Shown here one piece after another: positions 10,010 through 20,706 of a stretch of 64,000 nucleotides of DNA (position 1 is the first letter of the stretch; the number at the start of each line of letters is the position of its first letter). Under the pieces are notes generated by a model, which did no database searches, was not told the origin of the DNA, and worked only from the letters and a program-made list of their open reading frames with translations. The stretch lies in assembly GCA_949373145.1 (NCBI GenBank), contig CASICI010000011.1, forward strand, positions 1-64,000, read 5' to 3'. A program made the translations under genes and the position numbers. This DNA is from an uncultured Phycisphaerales bacterium (GTDB taxonomy: Bacteria > Planctomycetota > Phycisphaerae > Phycisphaerales > SM1A02).

Positions 10010-12757
10010 ATGTCACCGACCGGCGAACCCTTTGCATCAAAGTCCACCCTCGACACGCCCATGGGACCCAAGACGATTCATCGCCTTGATGCGCTCAAGG
10101 ATGTCGGTGACATCAGCAAGCTTCCCTACAGCATCAAAGTGCTGCTTGAATCATGCCTCCGCAACTGTGATGGCATGATCGTCACTGAAGAGCACGTCCG
10201 TGCCCTCGCCACGTATGACGCGAAAAACGTTGGTGAACAGGAAATCGCATTCAAGCCTGCCCGTGTCGTGCTCCAGGATTTCACGGGCGTTCCGTGTCTG
10301 GTGGACCTCGCCGCAATGCGTGATGCGATCAGAAATCTCGGTGGAGATCCCGTCAAGGTGAACCCCCTCGTCCCCTGCGATCTGGTGATCGACCACTCGG
10401 TTCAGGTCGATGATTTCAACTCCGGGATCGCCCTCACGATCAACAGCGAAAAGGAATTCGAACGAAATCAGGAGCGATATGAATTCCTCAAATGGGGGCA
10501 GGGCGCATTCGACAACTTCCGTGTCGTCCCTCCCGCGACGGGAATCGTCCATCAGGTGAATCTCGAGTACCTCGCCAAGGTGACCTGGGAGAATGAAAAC
10601 GTCCTCTATCCGGATTCGCTGGTCGGAACGGACAGTCACACCACCATGATCAACGGACTGGGCGTGGTCGGGTGGGGTGTCGGTGGCATTGAAGCCGAGG
10701 CGGTCATGCTCGGACAGCCGATCTACATGCTCATTCCTGAAGTCATCGGAATGCGTCTCACGGGAAAGCTTCCGGATGGAGCGACCGCGACCGACCTCGT
10801 GCTGCGCGTCACCGAGCTTCTGCGCGAGCAGGGTGTCGTGGGCAAGTTCGTCGAGTTCTTCGGTTCAGGTCTTGCTGAAATGCCACTGGCAAACCGGGCG
10901 ACCATCAGCAACATGGCACCGGAATACGGCGCCACGATGGGGTTCTTCCCCGTCGACGACCGTACCCTCGAGTACATGCGTCTTTCAGGCCGCTCCGAGG
11001 ATCTGATCAAGACGGTCGAGCTCTACTCCAAGGCTCAGGGACTCTGGCGCGAAGAGGGTGTCGAGCCCGAATACACCGAGGTCCTCGAACTGGACATGTC
11101 AACGATCGAGCCAGCACTGGCCGGCCCCAGAAGGCCTCAGGACAGAATTTCGTTGTCTGAAATGCAACCGGAATGGCACCGATGCCTCGTCGACACCTTC
11201 GGTCGGACCGATTCGACGGAACAGACCAACGACAGTCGTTGGGTTTCCGAAGGCGGAATCGACGATGGCGCGAGCCAGTCGGCATCCGTGGTGGCGCCAC
11301 CCAAGGCGGCCGTCGCTCTTGGTGATGTCGGATTTGAAATGCGTGATGGTGATGTCGTCGTCGCCGCCATCACGAGTTGCACCAACACCAGCAACCCCGA
11401 GGTGATGGTCGCTGCCGGTCTGCTCGCCAAGAAAGCCAATGCGTTGGGCCTGACTCGCCGCCCCTGGGTGAAGACGTCTCTTGCGCCGGGCTCGAAGGTG
11501 GTCACTGATTATCTCGAGAAGGCCGATCTCATGGATGATCTCGAGGCCTGCGGGTTCTATCTGGTGGGCTATGGATGCACCACCTGCATTGGGAATTCGG
11601 GCCCGATCGCCAATGAGATCTCCGACGCGATCAACGAGCATGATCTGGTCGCGACCAGCGTCTTGTCGGGAAATCGAAACTTCGAAGGGCGAATCCACCC
11701 GGACGTTCGAGCAAACTACCTGGCATCGCCTCCTCTGGTGGTGGCGTATGCCATCGCCGGAACCGTCGACATCGACCTTCAGAACGATCCTCTCGGTCAG
11801 GATACGAACGGGAACGACGTGTTCCTCGCTGACATCTGGCCCAGCACCGAAGAGGTTCTGGCCACGGTGGGGACATCCGTCACCCGAGAGCAGTTCCAGC
11901 ATCAGTACGCAAACGTCTTCGAAGGTTCGGAAGAGTGGCAGGGAATCGCTCCGGGTACGGGCGACATGTACGCCTGGGACGAATCCTCGACCTACGTCCA
12001 GAATCCACCTTTCTTCGAAGGCATGACGCGCGAAAGTGGTTCGATCACATCGATCCAGGGTGCGCGGTGCCTTCTGAAGCTGGGTGATTCGGTGACGACA
12101 GACCACATCTCACCTGCAGGTGCGATCAAGGTTGATTCGCCCGCAGGACGATATCTGACCGAAAACGATGTCCCTGTTTCGCTCTTCAACTCCTTCGGAT
12201 CGCGCCGCGGAAACGATCGGATCATGACCCGGGGCACGTTTGCCAACATTCGTATCCGCAACCTCCTCGCCCCGGGGACGGAAGGCGGTGTCACCACCGA
12301 CTTCACGGATGGAGAGGTCAAGAGCGTCTACGAGGCAGCCTTGAACTATCAGGCCGCATCGACGCCTCTGGTCGTTCTTGCGGGCGTCGATTACGGCATG
12401 GGATCATCCCGAGACTGGGCCGCGAAGGGCACCTCTCTGCTCGGTGTCAGAGCCGTCATCGCCAAGAGTTTCGAACGTATCCACCGCTCCAACCTCGTTG
12501 GGATGGGCGTGCTTCCTTTGGTCTTCGAGGATGGTGTTGATTGTGACTCACTGGGACTCAAGGGTGACGAATCGTTCGACATCGAGGTCCCCGAGGACCT
12601 CCAGCCTCGCCAGGCCATCAAGGTGAAGGCGACCGGAGTCGATGGATCTGTCAAGGAATTCAACACCACGGTTCGCGTTGATACCCCGGTGGAAGTCACG
12701 TACTACCGCAATGGGGGAATCCTCCAGACGGTTCTGCGGCAGATGGCAGAAGCCTGA
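10010..12757 (+). CDS. acnA: Aconitate hydratase, AcnA/IRP type
   Basis: The 915-residue enzyme interconverts citrate and isocitrate in the TCA cycle. Three cysteines that bind the [4Fe-4S] cluster are visible in SCTNTSNP (about residue 456) and [10 protein letters not shown] (about 522 and 525). The swivel domain carries [11 protein letters not shown] 10010 is preceded by AGGAGGT with good spacing, so the 17-residue upstream extension is rejected. TATGAT at 9958-9963 could be a -10 element but no good -35 was found. A clear terminator follows the gene, so it is likely a single-gene transcript. Confidence 0.97.
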   Translation: MSPTGEPFASKSTLDTPMGPKTIHRLDALKDVGDISKLPYSIKVLLESCLRNCDGMIVTEEHVRALATYDAKNVGEQEIAFKPARVVLQDFTGVPCLVDLAAMRDAIRNLGGDPVKVNPLVPCDLVIDHSVQVDDFNSGIALTINSEKEFERNQERYEFLKWGQGAFDNFRVVPPATGIVHQVNLEYLAKVTWENENVLYPDSLVGTDSHTTMINGLGVVGWGVGGIEAEAVMLGQPIYMLIPEVIGMRLTGKLPDGATATDLVLRVTELLREQGVVGKFVEFFGSGLAEMPLANRATISNMAPEYGATMGFFPVDDRTLEYMRLSGRSEDLIKTVELYSKAQGLWREEGVEPEYTEVLELDMSTIEPALAGPRRPQDRISLSEMQPEWHRCLVDTFGRTDSTEQTNDSRWVSEGGIDDGASQSASVVAPPKAAVALGDVGFEMRDGDVVVAAITSCTNTSNPEVMVAAGLLAKKANALGLTRRPWVKTSLAPGSKVVTDYLEKADLMDDLEACGFYLVGYGCTTCIGNSGPIANEISDAINEHDLVATSVLSGNRNFEGRIHPDVRANYLASPPLVVAYAIAGTVDIDLQNDPLGQDTNGNDVFLADIWPSTEEVLATVGTSVTREQFQHQYANVFEGSEEWQGIAPGTGDMYAWDESSTYVQNPPFFEGMTRESGSITSIQGARCLLKLGDSVTTDHISPAGAIKVDSPAGRYLTENDVPVSLFNSFGSRRGNDRIMTRGTFANIRIRNLLAPGTEGGVTTDFTDGEVKSVYEAALNYQAASTPLVVLAGVDYGMGSSRDWAAKGTSLLGVRAVIAKSFERIHRSNLVGMGVLPLVFEDGVDCDSLGLKGDESFDIEVPEDLQPRQAIKVKATGVDGSVKEFNTTVRVDTPVEVTYYRNGGILQTVLRQMAEA

Positions 12758-12783
12758 CCGCTCAGACAAAGCTCGAGTGAATC

Positions 12784-12824
12784 AAACAGCCCGCATCCCC
12801 CGGAAGGTGGTGCGGGCTGTTTTG
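12784..12824 (+). terminator. Rho-independent terminator of acnA
   Basis: A 12-bp stem (12784-12795, AAACAGCCCGCA, with 12811-12822, TGCGGGCTGTTT) ends in a short T run. It lies 26 bp after the aconitase stop. Confidence 0.8.
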
Positions 12825-13292
12825 GAGAAACGCTGGCCGTGTGAAATGAATCACGATGGGGCGGTCAGCGACGAAGGCGAAGACGATGGTTCGCGAGATT
12901 CAAATCGTGCCGGATTGAAACTGGAGTCGCGTCAGATCGATCTTCAGCCTGCGGAGGTCTTGTGGCCGCGATGTCATTTTGAAGTGAACCGAGGCCGGTC
13001 TCTGCGACGATGCGGGCGATGATCTGACGTTCCACATCAGGGCTGCAAAATCCTTTGGAGGCCTGGGAGAGCTTCAAATCTGAGATCCGGGATGCGTTCG
13101 TCAAGTGGTGATTCATCATGGACATCCCTTTCACAAGGAGCAATCGGAGGAGGCTCAGGCACGGAAGGCACGGTGTCTCGGTGACTGTGGATCCTCAAAA
13201 GGTGATACTCGTCTGCGCTGATCGTGTTCGAAAATGAAGGCGGATTTGCCTGAGTTTCAATTCGAATCGTGGTTTAGGCGTAGACAGGGATC
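12825..13292. other. 470-bp stretch with no convincing gene
   Basis: Only short frames occur here. A 92-codon minus-strand frame (12865-13143) has no good ribosome site and no recognisable motif. No tRNA cloverleaf or riboswitch was recognised. It presumably holds the promoter of the ComF-like gene. Confidence 0.5.
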
Positions 13293-14216
13293 ATGACTCC
13301 TGAACAAAAAGGGATTGGTTCTGTCTCCACCACGGTTCGGCGATGGGAATCGGCGTTGGTCGGTCACCACCGAACGCCAGCGGATGACGTTGTCAGGGTG
13401 AGCGCGTGGGCACCCGATGACAGTGCGTCCTATTGCCCCAGGTGTGGGGGTGGTCTCGATTGGTCGATTCAAACGTGTGCGTGTTCAGGCAGAACGCTGG
13501 CGACACGGCATGGAACTCTGGTTCGATTGTCGAGCTATCAGGAACCTGTTTCGGAATGGATCAGGATGATGAAATACCAGTCATGGGTCTCGATGGCGAA
13601 AGTGCTTGGAGAGTTGCTTGGAAAGTCGATTCTCCAGTGCAGTGCGTTCGAACATGAAGAGACGCCGTGGCTGGTGCCGGTCCCCATGCCCTGGTCGCGG
13701 CGGTTTGTTCGCGGAATGGATCACGCGGCGTTACTTTGCAAGGGTGTCGCGAAAACAACTGGTTTTCAAGTGTTTCAGCCATTGAAGCAGATCAACGGGC
13801 GCATCCAGTCTGGTGCTACGGTGTCGCAAAGATCGAGAAAACGTGATCCATTCAGGGTCTCATTGAATGGCCGGATGTTGAAGAAGCGACTCAAGCATCG
13901 GCGAGTGATCGTCATAGACGACGTTCGAACGACAGGAAGAACGATCGGACTGGTGGCACGTGCCTTGGAAGGGTGTGGGGCGGTGGTGATCGGTGCTGGA
14001 GTTCTGGCCGTGGCAGACATGCGAGAGTCGGCAACGAAAGGAGTCCGATCAAAGCTCATCACGGGGCGAGACAGTCCACAAAGAGAAAGAAATGGGGAAA
14101 ACCTTCCATCCAATGGAATTGTTTCAAACTCCAGACGTCAACTTGAAATGGATGTGAAACCGAGTGGTATGAACGGCAGGGTGGCAATGGGCAAGAAGTC
14201 GGGGGACCGAGAATAA
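13293..14216 (+). CDS. ComF family phosphoribosyltransferase-like protein
   Basis: The 307-residue protein has a zinc-ribbon-like start (CPRCGGG and a later CAC pair, residues ~48-70) and a type I phosphoribosyltransferase fold with the PRPP-binding motif VIVIDDVRTTGRTI near residue 208, preceded by WLVPVPMPWSRRFVRGMDHA. This layout is that of ComF, which in competent bacteria helps take up transforming DNA; in most other bacteria its role is unknown. The tail after residue ~255 (rich in Arg, Asn and Ser) has no counterpart that I recognise. ATG 13293 follows CAGGGATC. It stands just upstream of the rRNA promoter region. Confidence 0.8.
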   Translation: MTPEQKGIGSVSTTVRRWESALVGHHRTPADDVVRVSAWAPDDSASYCPRCGGGLDWSIQTCACSGRTLATRHGTLVRLSSYQEPVSEWIRMMKYQSWVSMAKVLGELLGKSILQCSAFEHEETPWLVPVPMPWSRRFVRGMDHAALLCKGVAKTTGFQVFQPLKQINGRIQSGATVSQRSRKRDPFRVSLNGRMLKKRLKHRRVIVIDDVRTTGRTIGLVARALEGCGAVVIGAGVLAVADMRESATKGVRSKLITGRDSPQRERNGENLPSNGIVSNSRRQLEMDVKPSGMNGRVAMGKKSGDRE

Positions 14217-14390
14217 TCAGCCTGGCCGCATCCAAAGAGAGCTTTTGGTCACATCAGCAGAAACACTGTCATGGCAAAGTGACTTTGAAGGTGAGATGCA
14301 GAGTGAGATCGAGTATGGAAATAGGGGCTCAGCCAGGATGAATCGAGGGGTAAAAAGCCGAGATTGATCCCAAGTTCTTCCCTCCTTGGG

Positions 14391-14418
14391 TTGACAGCAC
14401 GCTCAGGCCCGCTAAAGT
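14391..14418 (+). promoter_or_regulatory. Sigma-70-type promoter of the 16S rRNA gene
   Basis: A perfect -35 TTGACA (14391-14396) and a -10 TAAAGT (14413-14418) are separated by 16 bp. A start near 14425 would give a leader of about 380 nt before 16S. The rest of 14217-14806 shows no coding gene; the leader holds a hairpin of CACTTGTC (14430-14437) with GACAAGTG (14469-14476). Confidence 0.7.
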
Positions 14419-14763
14419 ACCCGGCTCACCACTTGTCGCGCTTCGGCACGGCAAAGAGTGGTTTCTTTGACAAGTGAGTAGACGAGATCGCCGCGAGGAT
14501 GTGACCGCCCCGGAGCACGACACTAAGTGTTCCGACGGTGGGAAACCCAATGGGTACGTTTGTTACAGCACAACGTACCTCGGGACATCCTTGTGACGCC
14601 AATATGAAGTCAATTCAAAACAAGATTCCATTCGATGGCCTAGCCATCGTGGTGGAGGATGTCCTTTTTTTTCGATGGAATTAGCCTTCCATCGACATCG
14701 ATGATTTGAGATCGATGAGACCGGCTGAAGAGATACGTCTCTTTGGCTGCCAGGCCAAATCTT

Positions 14764-14779
14764 CGAATTTCTGGATTCC
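14764..14779 (+). other. 5' strand of the 16S precursor processing stem
   Basis: CGAATT (14764-14769) and TCTGGATTCC (14770-14779) are complementary to AATTCG and GGAATCCAGA downstream of the 16S gene. Such a stalk is the usual RNase III target in rRNA precursors. Confidence 0.6.
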
Positions 14780-14806
14780 GTTTCGGCGGAGTCCATTCAA
14801 AGAAAA

Positions 14807-16307
<1,501 letters not shown>

Positions 16308-16318
16308 GATTACTTAGA

Positions 16319-16351
16319 CAGGAATCCAGAGCAATCTGGTTCCTGAATTCG
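16319..16351 (+). other. 3' strand of the 16S processing stem, with local hairpin
   Basis: GGAATCCAGA (16321-16330) and AATTCG (16346-16351) pair with the upstream strand at 14764-14779. The same bases could also form a local hairpin (AGGAATCCAGA / TCTGGTTCCT around GCAA), so the two folds compete. Confidence 0.6.
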
Positions 16352-16438
16352 TCAACACACCTCGTTCGATCGTGCTTCGGCACGAACGAGGATCTGCATG
16401 GTGACATGCAGGTACGGTTGATCTCGTCATACTCAATT

Positions 16439-16477
16439 CAGCGGTCGTCCTTCGGGGCGGCCGCTGTTCTTTTTTGC
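16439..16477 (+). terminator. Rho-independent terminator directly after 16S
   Basis: A 12-bp stem (CAGCGGTCGTCC with GGGCGGCCGCTG, two G-T pairs) closes a stable TTCG tetraloop and is followed by GTTCTTTTTT. It ends the 16S transcript without a 23S gene. Confidence 0.85.
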
Positions 16478-16557
16478 CTGCCTTTGGTCTTCTCAAGGTG
16501 AGATCCGGCTCTGTTTTCTTATGATCGGTGTGACCACGTACGACATGAAGGGTCACC

Positions 16558-18501
16558 ATGCAGGATTTGAACAATCAGACACCAGGCGTTTTCGATTCCT
16601 TGGGACGTCGATGTTTCCTTGGAGCCTTGGGTGGATTGGCCGCATCGGCCGTCTGGACTCCTACGCATCGCCTCTTTGCCTCGTCTGCTCCCGTTGGCTG
16701 TCCCGTACCTCCTGACTTTCCTTCCGACATCGAGGTGTATCTCCAGTCATTCGAAAACTGGACGGGTGAAATCTCAATCGATCAACTTTGGACCTGCGCG
16801 CCATCAGATGCCTCAGATGTGGTCCGCCTCGCCAATTGGGCCCATGCTGCTGGTTTCAGACTTCGCCCCCGTGGATTCAAGCACAACTGGTCACCACTGG
16901 TCGTGACACCCGAGACCACATGTTCGACTGAAGTCGTGCTCATGGACATGACCTCGGGATTCTCTTCGATGTCGATGGAAACCGATGGTCCACCTGCGGT
17001 ACGCGTTGGAGCCGGAACCTCGATGGACGACCTGCTTCAATTTCTTGAAGAACAGGGTTACGGCGTCACTTCATGTCCCGCACCTGGTGACATCTCGATT
17101 GGTGGTGTCCTTGCCATTGGCGGTCATGGCACGGGAATTCCCTCCGCCGATGAATCACGCCAGAGTGGACAGACGTTCGGTTCCATGAGTAATCGAGTTC
17201 TGTCCTTGAGTGCCATTGTCTGGGACGACGCCTCTGGACTGTACGAGCGACGCACCTTTGATCGAAACGATCCCGAGATCATGTCACTTCTGGTGAACCT
17301 CGGCCGCGTCGTTCTCACCGAAGTGGTCCTCCAGGTCGAATCGAACGTCTCTTTGCGCTGTGAAAGCTACATGAGCATCTCAGCCAGCGAACTGTTCGCC
17401 CCCAACGGCGCAGGCGGACGAACCTTCGAAAGTTTTCTCGACGAGAGCGGGCGGGTCGAGGCGATCTGGTATCCGTTCACGCAGAACCCCTGGTTGAAGG
17501 TCTGGACGGTCACTCCGAACAAGCCATTCTGGGCCCGTGAGGTCGACACCCCCTACAACTATCCTTTCTCCGACAATCTTTCCAACGATGCCGTGACTTT
17601 GATCAATCAGATTCTTGATGGTGCGCCCGGGCTCACCCCGACGTTTGGAAGTCTGATGTGGACCATCACGAACCTTGGTCTGACCTTTGATGGTGCCTGG
17701 GACATGTGGGGGAAGTCGAAGAACCTTCTTCATTACATCAAGCCCACGACTCTGCGTACCAGTGCCAATGGATACGCGATTCTCACTCGTCGCGACAACA
17801 TACAGGCGGTTCTCAATCAATTCTCGGCGAAGTACCTCGAACTGATGAACGCCTATGCCGATCAGGGTCGGTACCCGATCAATGGTCCCGTTGAAATTCG
17901 TGTGACCGGTCTCGAGCGCCCCGATGAGGTCGAACGGTCCGAGTCACAACCACCCGGACTCTCAGCGGTCACCCCACGTGACGATCACCCTGAATGGGAC
18001 GTGGCCGTCTGGCTTGATCTGCTTACTGTTCCAGAGACACCCGATGCCGGTCCTTTTTACCGCGATTTGGAATCCTGGCTGTTCGCCCAATTCAGTGAGA
18101 CGAACAACACCTCGATTCGAGTCGAATGGTCGAAGGGCTGGGGGTACACGAACGATGGCCCCTGGACGAATGATCAGGTCGTCAATGATCTTGTTCCGGA
18201 CTCATTCCGAAATGGTCGGCCTGACAGTGGAGACTGGGACGCGATGATTGCACAGATGGAGACCTTCGATCCACATGGGGTCGTGGTCAACGATTTTCTT
18301 CTTCAACTACTTGAGGCGAATTCAAGCACGAAGTGCCCTGGCGATCTGAACTCCGACGGCGTCGTCGACGGAACCGATCTCGCACCTCTTCTGGCTGATT
18401 GGGGTGCCAACGGGAGTTCTGCAGACCTCAATGATGATGGCACCGTGGATGGCATCGACCTCGCCGAACTGTTGAGTTCCTGGGGCATCTGCCCTCCCTG
18501 A
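16558..18501 (+). CDS. Exported cholesterol oxidase-like FAD enzyme with dockerin-like tail
   Basis: The 647-residue protein starts with a twin-arginine signal (GRRCFLGALGGLAASAVW). Residues ~50-260 form a vanillyl-alcohol-oxidase-type FAD domain with RPRGFKHNWSPL (His is a candidate for covalent FAD linkage) and GDISIGGVLAIGGHGTG; residues ~270-570 resemble the substrate-binding domain of class II cholesterol oxidases (Brevibacterium type). The C-terminus has two dockerin-like loops, DLNSDGVVDGTDLAPLLADW and DLNDDGTVDGIDLAELLSSW. The enzyme probably oxidises a sterol or bulky alcohol outside the cytoplasm; the substrate is not established. The TAT signal fits a protein folded with cofactor before export. 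Confidence 0.8.
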   Translation: MQDLNNQTPGVFDSLGRRCFLGALGGLAASAVWTPTHRLFASSAPVGCPVPPDFPSDIEVYLQSFENWTGEISIDQLWTCAPSDASDVVRLANWAHAAGFRLRPRGFKHNWSPLVVTPETTCSTEVVLMDMTSGFSSMSMETDGPPAVRVGAGTSMDDLLQFLEEQGYGVTSCPAPGDISIGGVLAIGGHGTGIPSADESRQSGQTFGSMSNRVLSLSAIVWDDASGLYERRTFDRNDPEIMSLLVNLGRVVLTEVVLQVESNVSLRCESYMSISASELFAPNGAGGRTFESFLDESGRVEAIWYPFTQNPWLKVWTVTPNKPFWAREVDTPYNYPFSDNLSNDAVTLINQILDGAPGLTPTFGSLMWTITNLGLTFDGAWDMWGKSKNLLHYIKPTTLRTSANGYAILTRRDNIQAVLNQFSAKYLELMNAYADQGRYPINGPVEIRVTGLERPDEVERSESQPPGLSAVTPRDDHPEWDVAVWLDLLTVPETPDAGPFYRDLESWLFAQFSETNNTSIRVEWSKGWGYTNDGPWTNDQVVNDLVPDSFRNGRPDSGDWDAMIAQMETFDPHGVVVNDFLLQLLEANSSTKCPGDLNSDGVVDGTDLAPLLADWGANGSSADLNDDGTVDGIDLAELLSSWGICPP

Positions 18502-18655
18502 TCAATTCATCAGAGGCGTTGTGTGCCGTTAAACCTCGCCTTTGCCAAAAAAAGAGCTTTTTTCTTCTGAACGACCAAACCAGGGCTGTCCCGCTGGCGA
18601 ACAGTGGGCAGGTTCTTCATTGAACCTTTCCAGGGGCCTGTTGAAAGGACAAGAG

Positions 18656-20533
18656 ATGAGTCTCAAATCCATGCACCGTCTGGTGCCATGTCGTCTTGCT
18701 GTTGGTGCTTTGTTGTTCAGTACCGGATCGTTCGTCACTGCCGAGCCGGCCCAATCCACTGATGTGCTGGTTCGTTTTCTGGAGGATTCCGCCTGGGATG
18801 GCGGGTATTCAGGTCGCATACGAATTGAAAACAATGGTGCACCACTCGTCGGTGGATGGGAATTGACCTATCTCGGTGGACCTGACATCGCGTCCTTGTG
18901 GAATGCCACCTGGTCGAACACGTCAGGGCGAACAACGCTTTCCAATCTTGACTGGAATGGTTCGATTGCAACGGGTGAGTTCATTGAAATAGGGTTCCAA
19001 GGCATCGGCTCTCTGGTCGAAACCGTGCGTGATCCACAATTCAATGGTTCACCAGTCGAAATCAGATACGGCGATGGTGATGGAGATCAGGGTGATGATG
19101 GCAATGGCGAGGGGGACGGTGCGCCACCAGATCCCGATTTCGATCTCGATGGCCGTGTGACGGGGGCTGATCTTTCACAGTTGTTGTCGAATTGGGGCGG
19201 TACGGCCACACGCTTCGACCTTGATCAAAGTGGAGTCGTGGATGGTGGCGACCTCACCCTTCTGTTGGCCGCCTGGTCGACCGGTGACGGTGGTGGCGGC
19301 GGTGACGACGGTGATGGCGGCGGTGACGGTGACGGCGGTCCCGGAATCGAGCAAAAAGTCGTTGGCTACTACATCGAATGGGGCGTCTATGGTCGGGACT
19401 ATCAGCCAGCCGACATGCCTCTCGAGAAGTTGACCCACGTCAATTACGCCTTCGCAGACATCGGCACTGATGGTCGCATCAAGATCGGCGACCCCTACGC
19501 TGCCATTGAGAAACTCTACCCCGGTGACAGTTGGGACCAGCCTTATGCCGGTACCTACAACCAGCTCAACAACGTCCTGCGTGCCGAGCATCCGCACATC
19601 CAGACATTGATCTCCGTGGGTGGCTGGACCTGGAGTGGTCGGTTCTCAGATGTGGCTCTGACCGAATCAAGTCGCAGCCTCTTCGCTGAAAGCTGTGTCG
19701 AATTCATCAGAAGCTACAACTTCGACGGTGTCGACATCGACTGGGAATATCCCGTCGAAGGTGGACTGTCCTCCAACACGAAGCGACCTGAGGATGGCGT
19801 CAACTACACCCTCCTGCTCGAGGAACTTCGTCGTCAGTTGGACATCGCCGCCGAAGAGGACGGTCGTCCCTATCTTCTGACGATCGCCTCGCCCGCCGGA
19901 TGGGACAAGATCCGACATCTCGAGATCGATCGTCTTTCCGACATTCTCGATTTCATCAATGTGATGACCTATGACCTTCGTGGTGCCTGGGATCTGACCA
20001 CGACCGCACACCATGCCAGCATGTTCGAGAACCCTTCTGACCCGTCCGACGCCAACAGCGTCGCCGCGAAGTACAACGTCTCCTGGGTCGTCGATGAATT
20101 CCTCGCTCAGGGTGCGAGTCCGGAGAAGATCGTGCTTGGCATTCCTTTCTACGGACGTGCCTGGGGTGGTGTCTCCGATCCTCTCGGCAACGGCGGACTC
20201 TATCAGCCGGGTTCTCTGGTCCCACCCGGTACCTGGGACGACTGGTCCAGTGGTGCCACCGGAGTCAATGACTTCTTCGAGATCGAGGACATGATTTCTT
20301 CTGGAGCCTACACACGTTACTGGGATGACATCGCGAAGGTTCCCTACCTGTATTCACCCTCGATGCATCAGGGACACTTCATCTCGTACGAAGACGCGGA
20401 GTCACTCACGTACAAGATCGAGTACCTGCTCGAACTCGGACTGGGCGGCGTCATGTTCTGGGAGGTCACGGCCGACCGGAACGACACCCTGCTCGATGTC
20501 ATCATCGAAAACATGGAACCCGTCATTCCCTGA
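18656..20533 (+). CDS. Secreted GH18 chitinase with CBM2-like and dockerin-like modules
   Basis: ATG 18656, preceded by AAGGA, opens a signal peptide (RLAVGALLFSTGSFVTAEPA), giving a 625-residue protein. Residues ~35-135 resemble a cellulose/chitin-binding CBM2 domain (WELTYLGGPDIASLWNATW). A Gly/Asp-rich linker then carries two dockerin-like loops (DLDGRVTGADLSQLLSNW and DLDQSGVVDGGDLTLLLAAW). The GH18 barrel follows (~240-625), with SVGGWTWSGRFS and the catalytic motif DGVDIDWEYP, whose final Glu is the proton donor, then MTYDLRGAWD. It should cleave chitin or related GlcNAc polymers outside the cell. A terminator follows, so it is probably transcribed alone or with the oxidase upstream. 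Confidence 0.9.
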   Translation: MSLKSMHRLVPCRLAVGALLFSTGSFVTAEPAQSTDVLVRFLEDSAWDGGYSGRIRIENNGAPLVGGWELTYLGGPDIASLWNATWSNTSGRTTLSNLDWNGSIATGEFIEIGFQGIGSLVETVRDPQFNGSPVEIRYGDGDGDQGDDGNGEGDGAPPDPDFDLDGRVTGADLSQLLSNWGGTATRFDLDQSGVVDGGDLTLLLAAWSTGDGGGGGDDGDGGGDGDGGPGIEQKVVGYYIEWGVYGRDYQPADMPLEKLTHVNYAFADIGTDGRIKIGDPYAAIEKLYPGDSWDQPYAGTYNQLNNVLRAEHPHIQTLISVGGWTWSGRFSDVALTESSRSLFAESCVEFIRSYNFDGVDIDWEYPVEGGLSSNTKRPEDGVNYTLLLEELRRQLDIAAEEDGRPYLLTIASPAGWDKIRHLEIDRLSDILDFINVMTYDLRGAWDLTTTAHHASMFENPSDPSDANSVAAKYNVSWVVDEFLAQGASPEKIVLGIPFYGRAWGGVSDPLGNGGLYQPGSLVPPGTWDDWSSGATGVNDFFEIEDMISSGAYTRYWDDIAKVPYLYSPSMHQGHFISYEDAESLTYKIEYLLELGLGGVMFWEVTADRNDTLLDVIIENMEPVIP

Positions 20534-20558
20534 CCAGGTCGCAAACAGTTTTTTCATG

Positions 20559-20598
20559 ACATGGGCGCCCATCACTGGATGGGGGCCCATGTCTTTTT
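20559..20598 (+). terminator. Rho-independent terminator after the chitinase gene
   Basis: A 14-bp stem with one mismatch (20559-20572 with 20579-20592) is followed by CTTTTTC. Confidence 0.8.
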
Positions 20599-20706
20599 CA
20601 TGACTCGATCGTTTCGTCGGCTGTGAGATGAATTCGGTGTACCCTCGATGCACATGTCTTCGGGATGTATTTACTCAGATCACCCTTGCGATGAAACGAG
20701 AACGCC

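Noticed and set aside
12895-12915. T-loop-like GATTCAAATC suggesting a tRNA
   Set aside because: No acceptor, D or anticodon arm can be built around it.
12865-13143. 92-codon minus-strand frame between acnA and the ComF-like gene
   Set aside because: No motif, weak start context and composition like non-coding sequence.
18520-18560. A7/T6 stretch as a terminator between the oxidase and chitinase genes
   Set aside because: The A/T palindrome lacks a GC stem, so termination there is not supported.
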